A model generated the notes under the pieces. It was not told the DNA's origin, did no database searches, and worked only from the letters and a program-made list of their open reading frames with translations. A stretch of DNA of 22,392 nucleotides from Prorocentrum cordatum (taxonomy: Eukaryota; Sar; Dinophyceae; Prorocentrales; Prorocentraceae). Position numbers and translations under genes: made by a program. Location of the stretch: the NCBI GenBank assembly GCA_963575745.1, contig CAUYUJ010011544.1, forward strand, positions 1 to 22,392, read 5' to 3'. Shown piece by piece: positions 1 to 8,140 of this stretch (position 1 is the first letter of the stretch; each line of letters opens with the position of its first letter).

Positions 1-97
1 TGGCGGTGGTGGAAGTTAAGCCCACCATCGCGCATTGCAGGGCGCGGTGCGCGCAGTGGTGTGGCGACCTGGTGGCGTGGCAGTTTGCCCCTGGCAT

Positions 98-176
98 CTG
101 ACGCAGGTTCGACGCGTGGCGCAGGTTCGACGCGTGCTCGACGCGGGCTCGACGGTGCCTCGACGCCGATTCGACG
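98..176. repeat. Degenerate TCGACG-rich minisatellite
   Basis: An 18-bp unit (CGCAGGTTCGACGCGTGG at 102-119) is repeated almost exactly at 120-136. It is followed by four shorter degenerate units built on CTCGACG or TTCGACG. No gene is associated; the open frames through it are artefacts of the repeat. Confidence 0.7.
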
Positions 177-223
177 TGGCATCGGCGTTACTCCTCAGAC
201 CTCCTTGCATGGTGAACAAAAAT

Positions 224-269
224 CACGACTGGAGGTTTCTGTTGGTCTTTTCGGCCCCAGGGGGCCCTT
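224..269 (-). repeat. Dispersed repeat, inverted relative to 6447-6490
   Basis: The stretch starting CACGACTGGAGGTTTCTG and ending in a GGCCCC-GGGGGCCCTT block matches the reverse complement of 6447-6490 with a few mismatches and small gaps. The GGCCCC/GGGGCCC core also appears inside the intron near 1398-1427 and loosely near 8211-8230. It probably belongs to a degraded mobile element family. Confidence 0.55.
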
Positions 270-347
270 CCCGGGCGTCGGGACCGTCAAGAAGCGACTC
301 AGGGTGGAAAGCCGGTCCCGGGGAAAGGGTGCAGACCTTTGGGGGTC

Positions 348-401
348 GACGTTGTGAACAAATCACGACGTCGGGACGTTGTGAACAAGTCACGACGTCG
401 G
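348..401. repeat. Two 27-bp tandem hairpin units
   Basis: GACGTTGTGAACAAATCACG followed by ACGTCGG (348-374) is repeated at 375-401 with one substitution. Each unit is nearly palindromic: CGACGTTGTG pairs with CACGACGTCG around a 7-nt loop, so the pair could form two adjacent stem-loops. Function unknown. Confidence 0.75.
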
Positions 402-574
402 GGGTCTGGGTCTGGGGAGTAGCCAGCGCCGGCGACGAAGCGATGGGACGGACCCCCCTCTGCGTTTGCCCATCCCCAGTGGGCCAGGGCGCTCCTCAGC
501 GCCACCAGCCTAACATCTCCCAGGAGGGGGATGGATGCCTTCCAGAGGAGGCGAACGACATACACATACACTCT

Positions 575-695
575 CGGAGGACTGTGCGGAGTTCTTGGAT
601 GGGCGCTGCAGCTTCTAGCGGTGTCTCCGGCGTCGCCCCTGTCGCGTTCCGCGCGCCAGGGAGGGGGTCCCGACGCCGTTTCAGGAACTCCGCGC
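575..695. mobile_element. Degenerate copy D of the GGAGGTCCGCGCGGAT MITE family
   Basis: The left end (CGGAGGACTGTGCGGAGTTC then TTGGATGGGCGCTG) and right end (AACTCCGCGCGCGCTTCTCC) are diverged forms of the terminal inverted repeats of the elements at 5804-5940, 14984-15113 and 17061-17197. The core (CGTCGCCCCTGTCGCGTTCC) matches the core of those copies. No transposase is encoded and no clear target-site duplication is visible. It lies upstream of the EEP gene. Confidence 0.5.
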
Positions 696-784
696 GCGCT
701 TCTCCAGTGCCTGTTGTTGTGATTTGCTGTCTTCCGCCCTTTCTCTGCTAATTGAAGCTGTGCGCGTCCCGCTCAGCTTTCAGC

Positions 785-810
785 GGAAAAGGTTCGCTCT
801 CGCCCTGCAG
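785..810 (+). promoter_or_regulatory. Possible trans-splice acceptor for the EEP gene
   Basis: The CT-rich run TTCGCTCTCGCCCTGCAG ends in AG at 810, about 150 bases before the proposed start codon. Dinoflagellate nuclear mRNAs receive a spliced leader at such AG sites. A second candidate is the AG at 784 (CGCTCAGCTTTCAG). This is inference from position and composition only; no promoter motif is recognisable. Confidence 0.25.
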
Positions 811-962
811 ATCCACAAGTTCTTGTGCTCTGCTGTTGGCCTGCCTGGCTCCTGGGCGTGCGCCTTGGCCCGCGCGCTCGTGGCCGCCCACCCCCCGCGC
901 GCCCGCACCCTCCCGGCCGCGCTCCGCCGTGCGAGCCGGCACGCGGCGGCCGCTGTGCGGCC

Positions 963-2936
963 ATGGACCCCGACGGCAGCGACGTGCCCCTCGTGGCGCC
1001 GCAGGGGGCCGCGGGCCCGCCGCGCGAGGCGGGCGCGGCCCCGGCGGGCGCCGCGGGCGCCCGCGGCGGGGCCTCTGGGGCGGCGGGCTGCTGTGCGCCG
1101 TGGGCGGGGCCTGCGTGTGGGCCGCGGGCCGCCCTGGCCGCGGGCCGCTGCGCGCCGGCGTCCAGGGCGCCTCCGGGCTCGCAGGCGAGGAGGTCGACGG
1201 CGACGAGGCCTCGGAGAGGCTCGCGCTCGTGACCGCGGCGGAGGTCGAGTGGAGGGGCGCCACATGGGTCCGGGGCGGCGACGGCGAGAACTGCGAGGAC
1301 GCCTGCGCGCGCATCGGGCTGACTTGTTACGAGAGCGAGGCCGGAAGAAAGGGGGGGATTGGGAAAGGGGGGGTTACGAAATCTGCTGCATGCTGCTGGT
1401 TTCGGCCCCACCGAGGGGCCCATTCCTCGATACATAGCTGCTTCCGGCGCCGGGAGGCGCCAGGAAAATCAGCTACGTGAGCTGATTCTCAAACCCCCCT
1501 TTTGCTATCCCCCCTTTCGCCCGGCCCGAGAGAGCGAGGCCTCGTGGCCGCACCAGAAGGCCGATGTCTCCCACATCGCCAAGGGGCTGGGCCTCGGGTG
1601 CAAAGACCACGTCTCCGCGGAGAACACCTACGACCCCTTCGTCGTAGGGCCGTTCTGCTCCTTCGGGCCCTGGAAGCCGCCGAACGTGTGGGCGGACTGG
1701 CGGCCCCGCAACGTGCGCTCGTGTAAGGCGGCGCCACCGAGGGCCACGACGCGGCTGTGCTCGTGCGTGCAGGAGATCCCGCCGAAGGGGTGCCAGGAGT
1801 GCAACAAGGACTGCTGGCAGACCGGCAGCTGTTGCGAGGCCGAGGAGGACGGGTGCTCGCAAGACCCGATGTTGGACAAGAAGAACCCAGACTACGACTG
1901 GTGGGGCGCCGCCGTAAACTGGGAGTGGGCTGGCGTCGTGCCAGACTCGAAGTGGATGGAGAACGTGACGTCCTACGAGGACCTGCCTGTGCTGTGGAAC
2001 GCCACGACGGCCCACGTCGAGCCGCTGCACATCAAGGTGTTGACATACAACCTGTACTGGTGGAGCCTGTTCGAGAAGAACGGCGGCAGTGACGGAGCGG
2101 CAGGCAAGCTCGTGGCCGAGTCGGGCAATCACACGCCTTACGACCTCATGGCCTTCCAGGAGTGCGAGAACATCGACTGGGTGCTCGGAGACGCGGGCCT
2201 CTCGGACAGCTACGAATACTCGGAGGTCTTCTACTCCATCTGCCTCGCGTGGCGGAACGAGACCTGGAGGAAACTCGTCTCGGGCTACGACGCGGTGGCG
2301 ACCGACGGCGGCTGGGTTAGGAACAACAAGTGGGGCGATCGCATTGTGTCTTGGGCTCGGCTCGAGCACAGGGAGACGGGCGACAAGTTGTTCTTCGCCA
2401 ACCACCACGGCCCCCTGCCCCTCAACTCTGGGGGCGAGGCTGGCGGCTTGGCCACGGCGCACAATCTCCTGGCCGCCATCAAGGCTCACGCTGAGGAGGG
2501 CGACGTCATCGTTTTCACAGGGGACTTCAACTCCGACTACCGGTCCGCCACCGTCAAGATGTTGAGCACCAGGCTGATCCTGGGTTACCACGGGGAGTCT
2601 TTCGGAGGCATCGACAACATCTTCGCCAACACGGGGAAAGCGAGCTTCACGGACAGGAGGAACCTCGGAGGAGCTGGCAGCGACCACGATGCCCTCACGG
2701 CCACCGTCGTGGTCCCGACGAGCGCCCGCGCCGTCGCGGCGCTGGCCGCGGGGGCGCGCAAGGAGGCGGTGGCCAAGGCCGCCGCGGCGCGGGAGGCAGA
2801 GGGGGCGCTGCGGGGCCAGGATGGCCCACCTGGCAGCAAAGGGCTCGGACAGGAGAATGGCGGCGCCGGGCGCGCCGTGGTCTTGGCGGCGCCCGTCGGG
2901 TTGGTGGCGCTTGCCCTGTGGGGCTGGGCCGCGTGA
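963..2936 (+). CDS. Cys-rich, membrane-anchored endonuclease/exonuclease/phosphatase family protein (two exons)
   Basis: Exon 1 is 963-1339 and exon 2 is 1539-2936, about 591 aa after one frame correction. The start ATG sits in GCGGCCATGG. The frame opening with MDPDGSDVPL must shift by one base near 1063-1088 (a missing base in a G run would fix it) to reach a hydrophobic stretch GLLCAVGGACVWAAG (residues about 42-56), a probable signal anchor. A first Cys motif (GENCEDACARIGLTC) and a Cys/Trp-rich region (about 140-240) follow. The EEP domain spans about 290-515 with a full catalytic set: Asn297 in TYNLYW, Glu334 in FQECEN, His415/416 in NHHGPL, Asp455/Asn457 in GDFNSD, Asp485 in IDNIF, Asp508/His509 in SDHDA. 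A low-complexity Ala/Gly/Arg linker and a hydrophobic C-terminus (LAAPVGLVALALWGWAA) suggest a GPI signal or tail anchor. EEP enzymes are Mg-dependent phosphoesterases; the substrate (nucleic acid, phospholipid, sphingomyelin, inositol phosphate) cannot be chosen. Confidence 0.85.
1331..1541 (+). mobile_element. Introner-like intron of the EEP gene (intron about 1340-1538)
   Basis: GAGAGCGAGGCC occurs at 1331-1342 and again at 1530-1541, and both copies encode ESEA in the frame of their own exon. Removing 199 bases between them joins CYESEA to SWPHQK in frame. Of the equivalent cut points, 1340-1538 gives GC at the donor and AG|G at the acceptor, a pattern reported for dinoflagellates. Just inside the repeats are imperfect terminal inverted repeats: 1347-1375 (GAAA-G7-ATTGGGAAA-G7-TT) pairs with 1491-1519. 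A perfect 8-bp hairpin (AATCAGCT-ACGTG-AGCTGATT) lies at 1467-1487. Direct repeat plus inverted repeats is the signature of a transposon-derived intron. Confidence 0.7.
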
Positions 2937-4136
2937 GGCGCCCACTGGCGTCCTGCGGCGGCCTGGCTCGCGGGGCGGCCTCTCCTGCCAGCACGGCCGC
3001 CTCGGCGCTGCCGCACACGGGTCTGGCGCCCGCGCCTCGACGGAGGAGCACTTCTCTGGCGACTGCGCCGCCCGCCGGAAGGCGGCCGCGGAGGCAGTAC
3101 GGTACGGTAGACTTCACCAGGCCGTTTACGTCGGCCTGCGGTCTGCCTGTGACCACATTCTGTTAATGCCACGGGCGACCACACGCCACGCATGCGTAGT
3201 GTGTATTGCTCGCCCTGTTTTTTGTTTGTCATCCGCGTACGCTCGGGTGTCTTTTTCCCGCGTTCGCGTCTGCGGAGGCGTCATCGATCCTCGACCCAGG
3301 AATGGTAGGGTGCATAGTTGTAAGGCCTTGAGGGCAACACAGCTGTGCACTGTACCGGGCTGGAAAGCAACGCCGCTCTCGTAGATCAAATTATTCTATT
3401 TTGTTATTTGGGGAATCGCGGCGGCTACGAAAGCAGTCCGCTCACATATTGTCCAGGGCTCGTCCCTGTCCCTGTATTGTAGCCGCTGTCGCCTGGGCGG
3501 CTCAAGCATCGGTTATGCGCTTTTGGGGACCCAGAAAAGTTGTACTTCCTCTCGCGCCACCAGCCTAACCCGTCGAGGTGGGGACGGATGCGCCGAAACC
3601 AAACGGATCAAGCATACATCCATACGTGGGGCCGTATGTCGGACAGTGGGGCCAAAGCTTTCCCAGTGGGGATTCGGATAGGTTTAACGTTGCCTACAGT
3701 ATTATGATAGTGCATGCTTTTTGCGTTGGAAGCACTGCAAGACAGGGAGACCCGATCAAGGATCGTCGAACGTCGGCCCCGATGAGTTGCGTGGTATTCC
3801 TCTGCTGCTTTGTGTGGGAACGAGCATTGCAGGCGATGTCTTGCCACCGATCCCCTAGTTCTCCAATCGGAAGGGTCTCGCGGATACACCCTCCTGGGGG
3901 CTACTCGGACGCACCCCTTATCAAGAGTGGATGCCCCCCTCGCACTTCCCAGAGATCTACCCCACGAGCGTTTGGTCCAGTCGAAAGTCCCACACAATCG
4001 CGGACTGGGGCTGCCATGCCATGCCATCAACCTCTCTCTACTCCCCGAGGCCTTTCGGGACACACTTCGTGGCGGGATTCGCCGCAGCGCCCACGAGCAC
4101 CTGGGAGCCCCCGTGACTTGGGGGTCTTGGGCCCTT
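2937..4136. other. 3' flank of the EEP gene and intergenic sequence, no gene recognised
   Basis: This stretch begins at the stop of the EEP gene and probably holds its 3' UTR. No AATAAA-type signal is expected in dinoflagellates and none is evident. A plus-strand frame across roughly 3035-3100 keeps G/C third positions (EEHFSGDCAARRKAAAEA) and could be part of another exon, but it has no recognisable domain. GCGCCACCAGCCTAAC at about 3554 also occurs at about 498, a short dispersed word. From 3400 to 4136 composition is mixed and I see nothing interpretable. Confidence 0.5.
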
Positions 4137-4234
4137 GCAGGTGCGCATGCATTAAGCATTACAGTGGGAAACCGGAACAGCATTACAGCATTACATTGGG
4201 CGCATGCAGGTGCGCATGAACAGTGGGAAACCGG
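4137..4234. repeat. Short imperfect direct duplication
   Basis: GCAGGTGCGCATG followed by CAGTGGGAAACCGG occurs at 4137-4175 and, with a shorter spacer, at 4206-4234. GCATTACA units lie between them. CACAATCATG also occurs twice just downstream (about 4246 and 4275). This is a small local duplication with no gene in it. Confidence 0.6.
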
Positions 4235-4390
4235 CCCCAGCCCCCACAATCATGGATTTGCGATGTCAGCGTTTCACAATCATGACGAATGAGCGCAGGT
4301 GTAGGCGCAGTTGAAGGAGTCCACTGCCAACTGCCGCAGGGGGGGGCCGCGCGCGCGGTTTAGTTGGTCTAGAGTTCCTCGTGTGGGGGT

Positions 4391-4611
4391 CTCTAGGCCT
4401 CCTAGATGGGGTCCGAGTAGATGGGGTCGAAGGCTCGCGCCGCATCTCCGATGCATCGCCGACGCGGCTCGATGTGAAGCCCGATTTGTTTCGCGTCGAC
4501 GTCTCCGATGCATCGCCGACGTCGACGATGCATCGCCAGCGCATCGCCGATGCATCGGCGACTCATCGGCGAAGCGGCGCGATGCTCAGACCCCATCTAG
4601 GAGGCCTCTAG
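4391..4611. mobile_element. Inverted-repeat element with GATGCATCGCCGACG interior
   Basis: The ends are a 23-bp terminal inverted repeat with 2 mismatches: left 4391-4413 contains GGCCTCCTAGATGGGGTC, right 4589-4611 contains GACCCCATCTAGGAGGCC. The interior is a run of short units on GATGCATCGCCGACG and GGCTCGATGTG. On the minus strand these read as repeated MHRRCIGDAS-like peptides, which I treat as repeat translation. A related, larger copy occupies 21954-22392. No transposase is visible, so this is a non-autonomous element. Confidence 0.7.
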
Positions 4612-4619
4612 GGTCGGGG

Positions 4620-4797
4620 GTCGGTCTAGGGAGGGAGGGAGGAGGGACGAGAGGGTGGGGAGAGGGAGGGAGGGAGTGAGGAGGGAGGAGGAGGTAGGGC
4701 AGAGAGGAGGAGTAGGAGGAGGAGGAGGAGGAGGAGGAGGAGGAGGAGGAGGAGGAGGAGGAGGAGGAGGGAGGAGGAGGAGGAGGGGGAGGAGACA
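4620..4797 (+). repeat. (GGA)n purine tract
   Basis: Almost pure G/A, with GAG/GGA triplets and an uninterrupted GGA run across about 4708-4765. It begins 10 bases after the right end of the 4391-4611 element. The frames through it are open and encode only poly-Gly, poly-Arg or poly-Glu, or poly-Pro, poly-Ser or poly-Leu on the other strand. Confidence 0.9.
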
Positions 4798-4799
4798 CT

Positions 4800-4960
4800 C
4801 CCTCCAGCGCCGCCGCCACGGCGGCGGCTCCCGACGAGCCGCCGCGGCCCGATGACTCTGCACGGCGTTGGCGTTCTCCACCACGCGCTCTCTGACGCAC
4901 CAGGTGGACAACAACGGCGCTTCATCAGCAGCAGCATCATCATCATAATCAGCATCCTCC

Positions 4961-5029
<69 letters not shown>

Positions 5030-5141
5030 GCATCATCAACAGTATGGGGTGCAGCCTGGCGCGGCCGGCCCGGTTCGAGCTCGGCCCCGTGCGCCGGCGC
5101 GGCCCGATGCCATGCACGGAGGAGCCATCGGAAGCCGGGCA
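4800..5141 (-). CDS. Possible exon with acidic poly-Asp/poly-Ala tract, function unknown
   Basis: Read on the minus strand, the CAG/CAT microsatellite encodes poly-Ala then poly-Asp. It runs on into non-repetitive sequence (STWCVRERVVENANAVQSHR) whose codons nearly all end in G or C, as in the EEP gene. That flank supports coding better than the repeat does. No domain is recognisable. The plus strand is also open here as a His/Gln-rich frame followed by GC-rich sequence, so the strand is uncertain. The frame stops being informative at the foldback element that begins at 5142. No start or splice site can be assigned. Confidence 0.3.
4922..5036. repeat. Compound (CAT)n-(CAG)n microsatellite
   Basis: CAT/ATC triplets (about 4930-4991, interrupted) run directly into an uninterrupted CAG run at 4992-5028. 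If coding, it gives poly-Ala and poly-Asp on the minus strand or poly-His and poly-Gln on the plus strand. Confidence 0.9.
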
Positions 5142-5302
5142 AGGGCCGCTGAAGCCGTGGCTGCCAGAATCGGCCTCAGGGAAGGTGTCTTCGTCCTTCC
5201 GGGAAGAAGCCCGCTGACTGTTTCGCGTGCCGCGCCTCCTTCCGGGAAGGTGTTTTTTCCTTCCGGGAGGGCTGCTTTGGCAGCCACGGTTTTAGCAGCC
5301 CT
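5142..5302. mobile_element. Foldback element, 161 bp
   Basis: AGGGCCGCTGAAGCCGTGGC (5142 onwards) pairs with the reverse complement of the right end at 5279-5302, with about 20 of 24 terminal bases matching. Pairing continues inward through CCTTCCGGGAA blocks, so most of the element could fold into one long hairpin. No clear target-site duplication. An open plus-strand frame runs through the whole element. Confidence 0.65.
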
Positions 5303-5381
5303 CGCCCAGCTTTCGAAGCAAGGCAGGCCATGAGTCAAGCAGTGGCGAAGCGTCCTGGCACGCCTGGAGGCCCACCATCGC

Positions 5382-5576
5382 AGGCCCAGAGGTTGACACC
5401 ATCACCAAGATCGGCGGTGTGCCTCCACCGAGGGAAGACGATCCCGATCTCGGTGATGGTCGTCAGATTCTGGCTTCAATGTGACCGAAACATTACCACC
5501 AACAAGGAAAACTAGGATCATCTTCCCCCTGTGGAGGCAACCCCATGTGCTGGTGTTGGTGCCAATTTCAAGGCCT
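5382..5576. mobile_element. AGGCC foldback family, copy 1
   Basis: This 195-bp element aligns along its whole length with 7475-7674. It starts AGGCCCAGAGGTTGAC and ends CCAATTTCAAGGCCT. The left half, including GTGCCTCCACCGAGGGAAGA, is the imperfect reverse complement of the right half, which includes CTTCCCCCTGTGGAGGC, so the element can snap back on itself. It would leave a GC start and AAG end if removed between the AGGCC words, but there is no recognised coding sequence on its flanks. Confidence 0.75.
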
Positions 5577-5803
5577 CCAACACCAAATAATGTTCTAAGG
5601 ACCTTTGACGGTCTGCACGAAGTGTTCGTAGAACATTTCTGGCTGGGGCCGTCTTGCTTTAGCATGTCTGGGTCATGTTCTAAGAACATGTTCTGATAAC
5701 ATTTCGTGGTAGGCCTACAGGAATGCCGAGACGGTCGGTCCAAGACGGTCGGTCCCTGCTCAAAAAACAAGCCATGACATCAATATGAAAAACAATCATT
5801 CTT

Positions 5804-5940
5804 GGAGGTCCGCGCAATTTTCTTGGATCGGCGCTGGACCCGCCGCCCTGACGTGCGGAGCGCGCCAGGGGCGGCGTCGGAGGCGCCACCTCTGGGCTTC
5901 AGGCTTCAGCACAGATCCAAGTGAACCGCGCGGAGCTCCG
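5804..5940. mobile_element. GGAGGTCCGCGC MITE family, copy A
   Basis: The left end GGAGGTCCGCGC plus TTTTCTTGGATCGGCGCTGG is inverted at the right end (GATCCAAGTGAACCGCGC then GGAGCTCC). The core, read on the minus strand (CGCCGCCCCTGGCGCGCTCC), matches copies B and C, so this copy is inserted in the opposite orientation. No coding capacity. Confidence 0.65.
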
Positions 5941-6212
5941 AAAGGTTATGCTAGTGTGTTGCTCGGCGTCTGAGGCTCATTTTGAGCCGATCCGATTTCA
6001 CGATCTTGTGCTGGCTGATTCCGTGGTGAGACTCGATGATCCTCATGACATGTGTTTGCCCCTGTTTGCACGTGCGTGTGTTTACCCAGCTCGTCTTCGC
6101 CAATAGCGCGCAGCCTCTTTCGGTCCTCGCTGCGCCGCCTGCGCCGGCCGTGTTGAAGGATCTCGGTGGACAAGCACACGATGGCGGCCACACGCGTTCT
6201 AAGGATCATCGG

Positions 6213-6240
6213 ACTCCAAGAAATCCGCGCGGAGCTCTGA
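6213..6240. repeat. Orphan terminal arm of the GGAGGTCCGCGC family
   Basis: CCAAGAAATCCGCGCGGAGC then TCTGA is a single arm of the family at 5804-5940. It forms a direct repeat with that element's right arm (about 5918-5950), and the similarity extends a little into the flank (GAAAGTTGATGCT versus GAAAGGTTATGCT). This suggests a partial duplication with its partner arm lost. Confidence 0.5.
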
Positions 6241-6446
6241 AAGTTGATGCTCACGCCGCGTTTCTTTTCTGATGCACATTTCGATTCGATCCCGATCTCG
6301 GGCCGATGGTGCCCGATCCGATGACCGGGCCACATCAGATCGAAGTTAGCATCGGTGAGGCACAGTCCGATCCGATCAGCATTCCCGATCCTATGCTGGC
6401 TTGTCCTTCGGCGAGACTCGGAGCGGGGAGCAGGACGGCGACCAGT

Positions 6447-6490
6447 AAGGGCCCCTGGGAAGCCGAAATCACCAGCAACCTCCAGTCGTG
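6447..6490 (+). repeat. Dispersed repeat, partner of 224-269
   Basis: This segment (AAGGGCCCCTGGGAAGCCGA through CCTCCAGTCGTG) is the imperfect reverse complement of 224-269. The 6270-6440 sequence just before it is rich in GATCCGAT/GATTCGAT words, which recur at about 19140-19210. No gene is seen between 5941 and 7006. Confidence 0.55.
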
Positions 6491-7006
6491 TTTCCTGGCG
6501 CACGGCTCAGGGGAGGAAAAGGCACGGGTGCCGCTACAGACAACGCGCATCGTACGGATTCACGCTATGGATGCACGGGTCTTGGATTGGGGTTGTGACC
6601 AGAGAGAGTTGCGAAGGATGGGCCGAAGGGGCAAGGATGCGAGGGCCGTCTTGGAAAGTTGCCCATCCTTGCTGTGCGCTTTGACTCTTCTCCCGTCGCC
6701 GCGGCTGGATTCGCTCCGAAATCCTGGCCAGACCGCGCCCCCGGCGAGGTCCGGGGGGCGGCGGGGCCGCTGCGGCCCGATCCGGTGCACAGTCGGTGCC
6801 GAGCCTCTCTCCCGGGCCGAGGGCCGGCTGGCCCCTTCGCTCGCTCTCGGAAAAGCGCGTTGTGGGCGAGCAGCGTAATTGGCCGTCTCCGCGGCCTCGC
6901 GGGCTGGGCCCCTGGCCGCGTCCACGCGGATACTCAATCTTCGATTGATCGCTCTTTTCTTGGGCCAGTTTAAGAAAGGAAAATTATTAAAACAGAAGGG
7001 TCTCTT

Positions 7007-7107
7007 GATTGATCCCAGTGTGAAGGTGAGATTGGACGGCATGTCTTTTTTCAGTTCTTTTATTAGCCGTCCATCTATTCTCACCTTCCCAACACTGGGA
7101 ACCAATC
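7007..7107. mobile_element. 101-bp hairpin element
   Basis: GATTGATCCCAGTGTGAAGG at 7007 pairs with CCTTCCCAACACTGGGAACC then AATC, ending at 7107. The arms continue through GGTGAGA and GGACGGC to a 25-nt T-rich loop containing TTTTTTCAG. It resembles a MITE or palindromic relic; no target-site duplication was found. Confidence 0.6.
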
Positions 7108-7179
7108 GGGGCGCTGCTTCGCGGGTGTTCCGCGCGGAACGCATCCGTGCGACCGCACGCGATCTTTCGTGTCACGGAC

Positions 7180-7379
7180 GGAAGGGGTACGGCAAGAGCG
7201 GGCGCAGCGCCCAAGAGCAGCTCCTGTTGATGCAGTTCGAGCAGGGCTCGCTGCCCGCGCCGCCGCGGCTGTGCCCGCTCGAGACAGAGGAGGCCGCCGC
7301 CTGCCCAACGGCGGCCGCCGGTGGTGTGAGACAGCATCTGTTGCTGGGCACTGCGCTGGCGCGTCCAGAATGTGCGTAG
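7180..7379 (+). CDS. Exon-like open stretch, function unknown
   Basis: The plus-strand frame across GRKGYGKSGRSAQEQLLLMQ and FEQGSLPAPPRLCPLETEEA has about 95 percent G/C third positions, like the EEP gene, and is non-repetitive. It reaches a stop at 7377-7379 unless a donor such as the GGTGTGAG at about 7321 is used. I recognise no domain. The frame is open upstream through the hairpin element at 7007-7107. It may be an exon of a gene that also includes 7958-8140, with the foldback element at 7475-7674 in the intron; that link is inference. Confidence 0.35.
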
Positions 7380-7474
7380 CACGGCGCGTTTTGCTTTCCA
7401 GACGGCTGCGGCTGCAGATCGGCGGCGACCCCGGGGGGGGGGACGTGAGAAGGGGCGAGCTTTCTCGGAACCGC

Positions 7475-7674
7475 AGGCCTGGAGGTTGACGCCAAGACAA
7501 ATATCGGCAATGTGCCTCCACCAAGGGAAGAAGATCCCGATCTCAGTGACGGTGGTAACATTCTGGCTTGCAAGGTGACCGAAATGTTACCACCGACACC
7601 GACATCGAGGGTCATCTTCCCCCTGTGGAGGCAACCCCGTGTGTTGGTTGGTGTTGGCGCCAATTTCCAGGCCT
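7475..7674. mobile_element. AGGCC foldback family, copy 2
   Basis: The 200-bp element has ends AGGCCTGGAGGTTGACGCCA and, inverted, AGGCCTGGAAATTGGCGCCA. CAGGCCT occurs at both borders (7474-7480, 7668-7674) and could be a 7-bp target-site duplication. The arms pair across nearly the whole element: GGTGACGGTGGTAACATT pairs with AATGTTACCACCGACACC at the centre with one mismatch. Cutting at CAG|GCCT on both sides would give a GC-AG intron, as in the EEP gene, but whether it is spliced is unknown. Confidence 0.75.
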
Positions 7675-7957
7675 CCAACAGAAGGCGCGGGAGTCCCCCA
7701 GCCTTCCAAGAAGTTTTCTAATCCTTCCCCGCGTATAGAACGCTTCTGAGAAGGCAGGAGGGTTTCTGAGAATCCCCGCCACCTTCAGAGAGGACCTCCT
7801 CCCTCTCACTTCCCCCCCTCGCTCGCCGCCGGACAGAATGCTAAGCGTGTGAATCGAGGCTTGACATGGTCATGCAATTCACGCGAGGCCCAAAACGGAC
7901 AAAGCGCGCCCAGGAATCCAGACCACTAGGGCGCGGATATGGATACGCTCGCCGCTC

Positions 7958-8140
7958 GTGAGTTCGGACCCGACCTCGTGGCCCGATGGCTGCCTGGCCT
8001 TGCGGCGGCCCCTCTGGAACGGGGAGGTGGACGGCGACCTGAACGCCGCGGAGAAGCAGCTGCTGCTGCTCACCCTCGGCGGCGGTGGCTCCGAGCTCCC
8101 CAAGCCCGACGCGGAGCGCCGCGGCGGCGGCGGCGGCGGC
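7958..8140 (+). CDS. Exon-like open stretch, function unknown
   Basis: The frame through NGEVDGDLNAAEKQLLLLTL and GGGGSELPKPDAERR uses almost only G- or C-ending codons (GAC CTG AAC GCC GCG GAG AAG CAG CTG), matching the EEP gene's codon use. It then runs into a GGC repeat encoding poly-Gly. The reading resembles a soluble helical segment, but no family is recognised. Start and end are not defined; it is likely a single exon or a gene fragment. Confidence 0.35.

Noticed and set aside
1473-2945. 490-codon minus-strand frame opposite the EEP gene
   Set aside because: It is a shadow of a GC3-rich gene; the plus strand has complete catalytic motifs and the minus reading matches no family I recognise.
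3578-4219. 213-codon open frames on both strands
   Set aside because: No G/C third-position bias, no motif, and similar length on both strands; treated as chance.
4440-4600. Minus-strand MHRRCIGDAS peptide repeats as a repeat protein
   Set aside because: They come from short GATGCATCGCC units inside an inverted-repeat element and shift frame between units.
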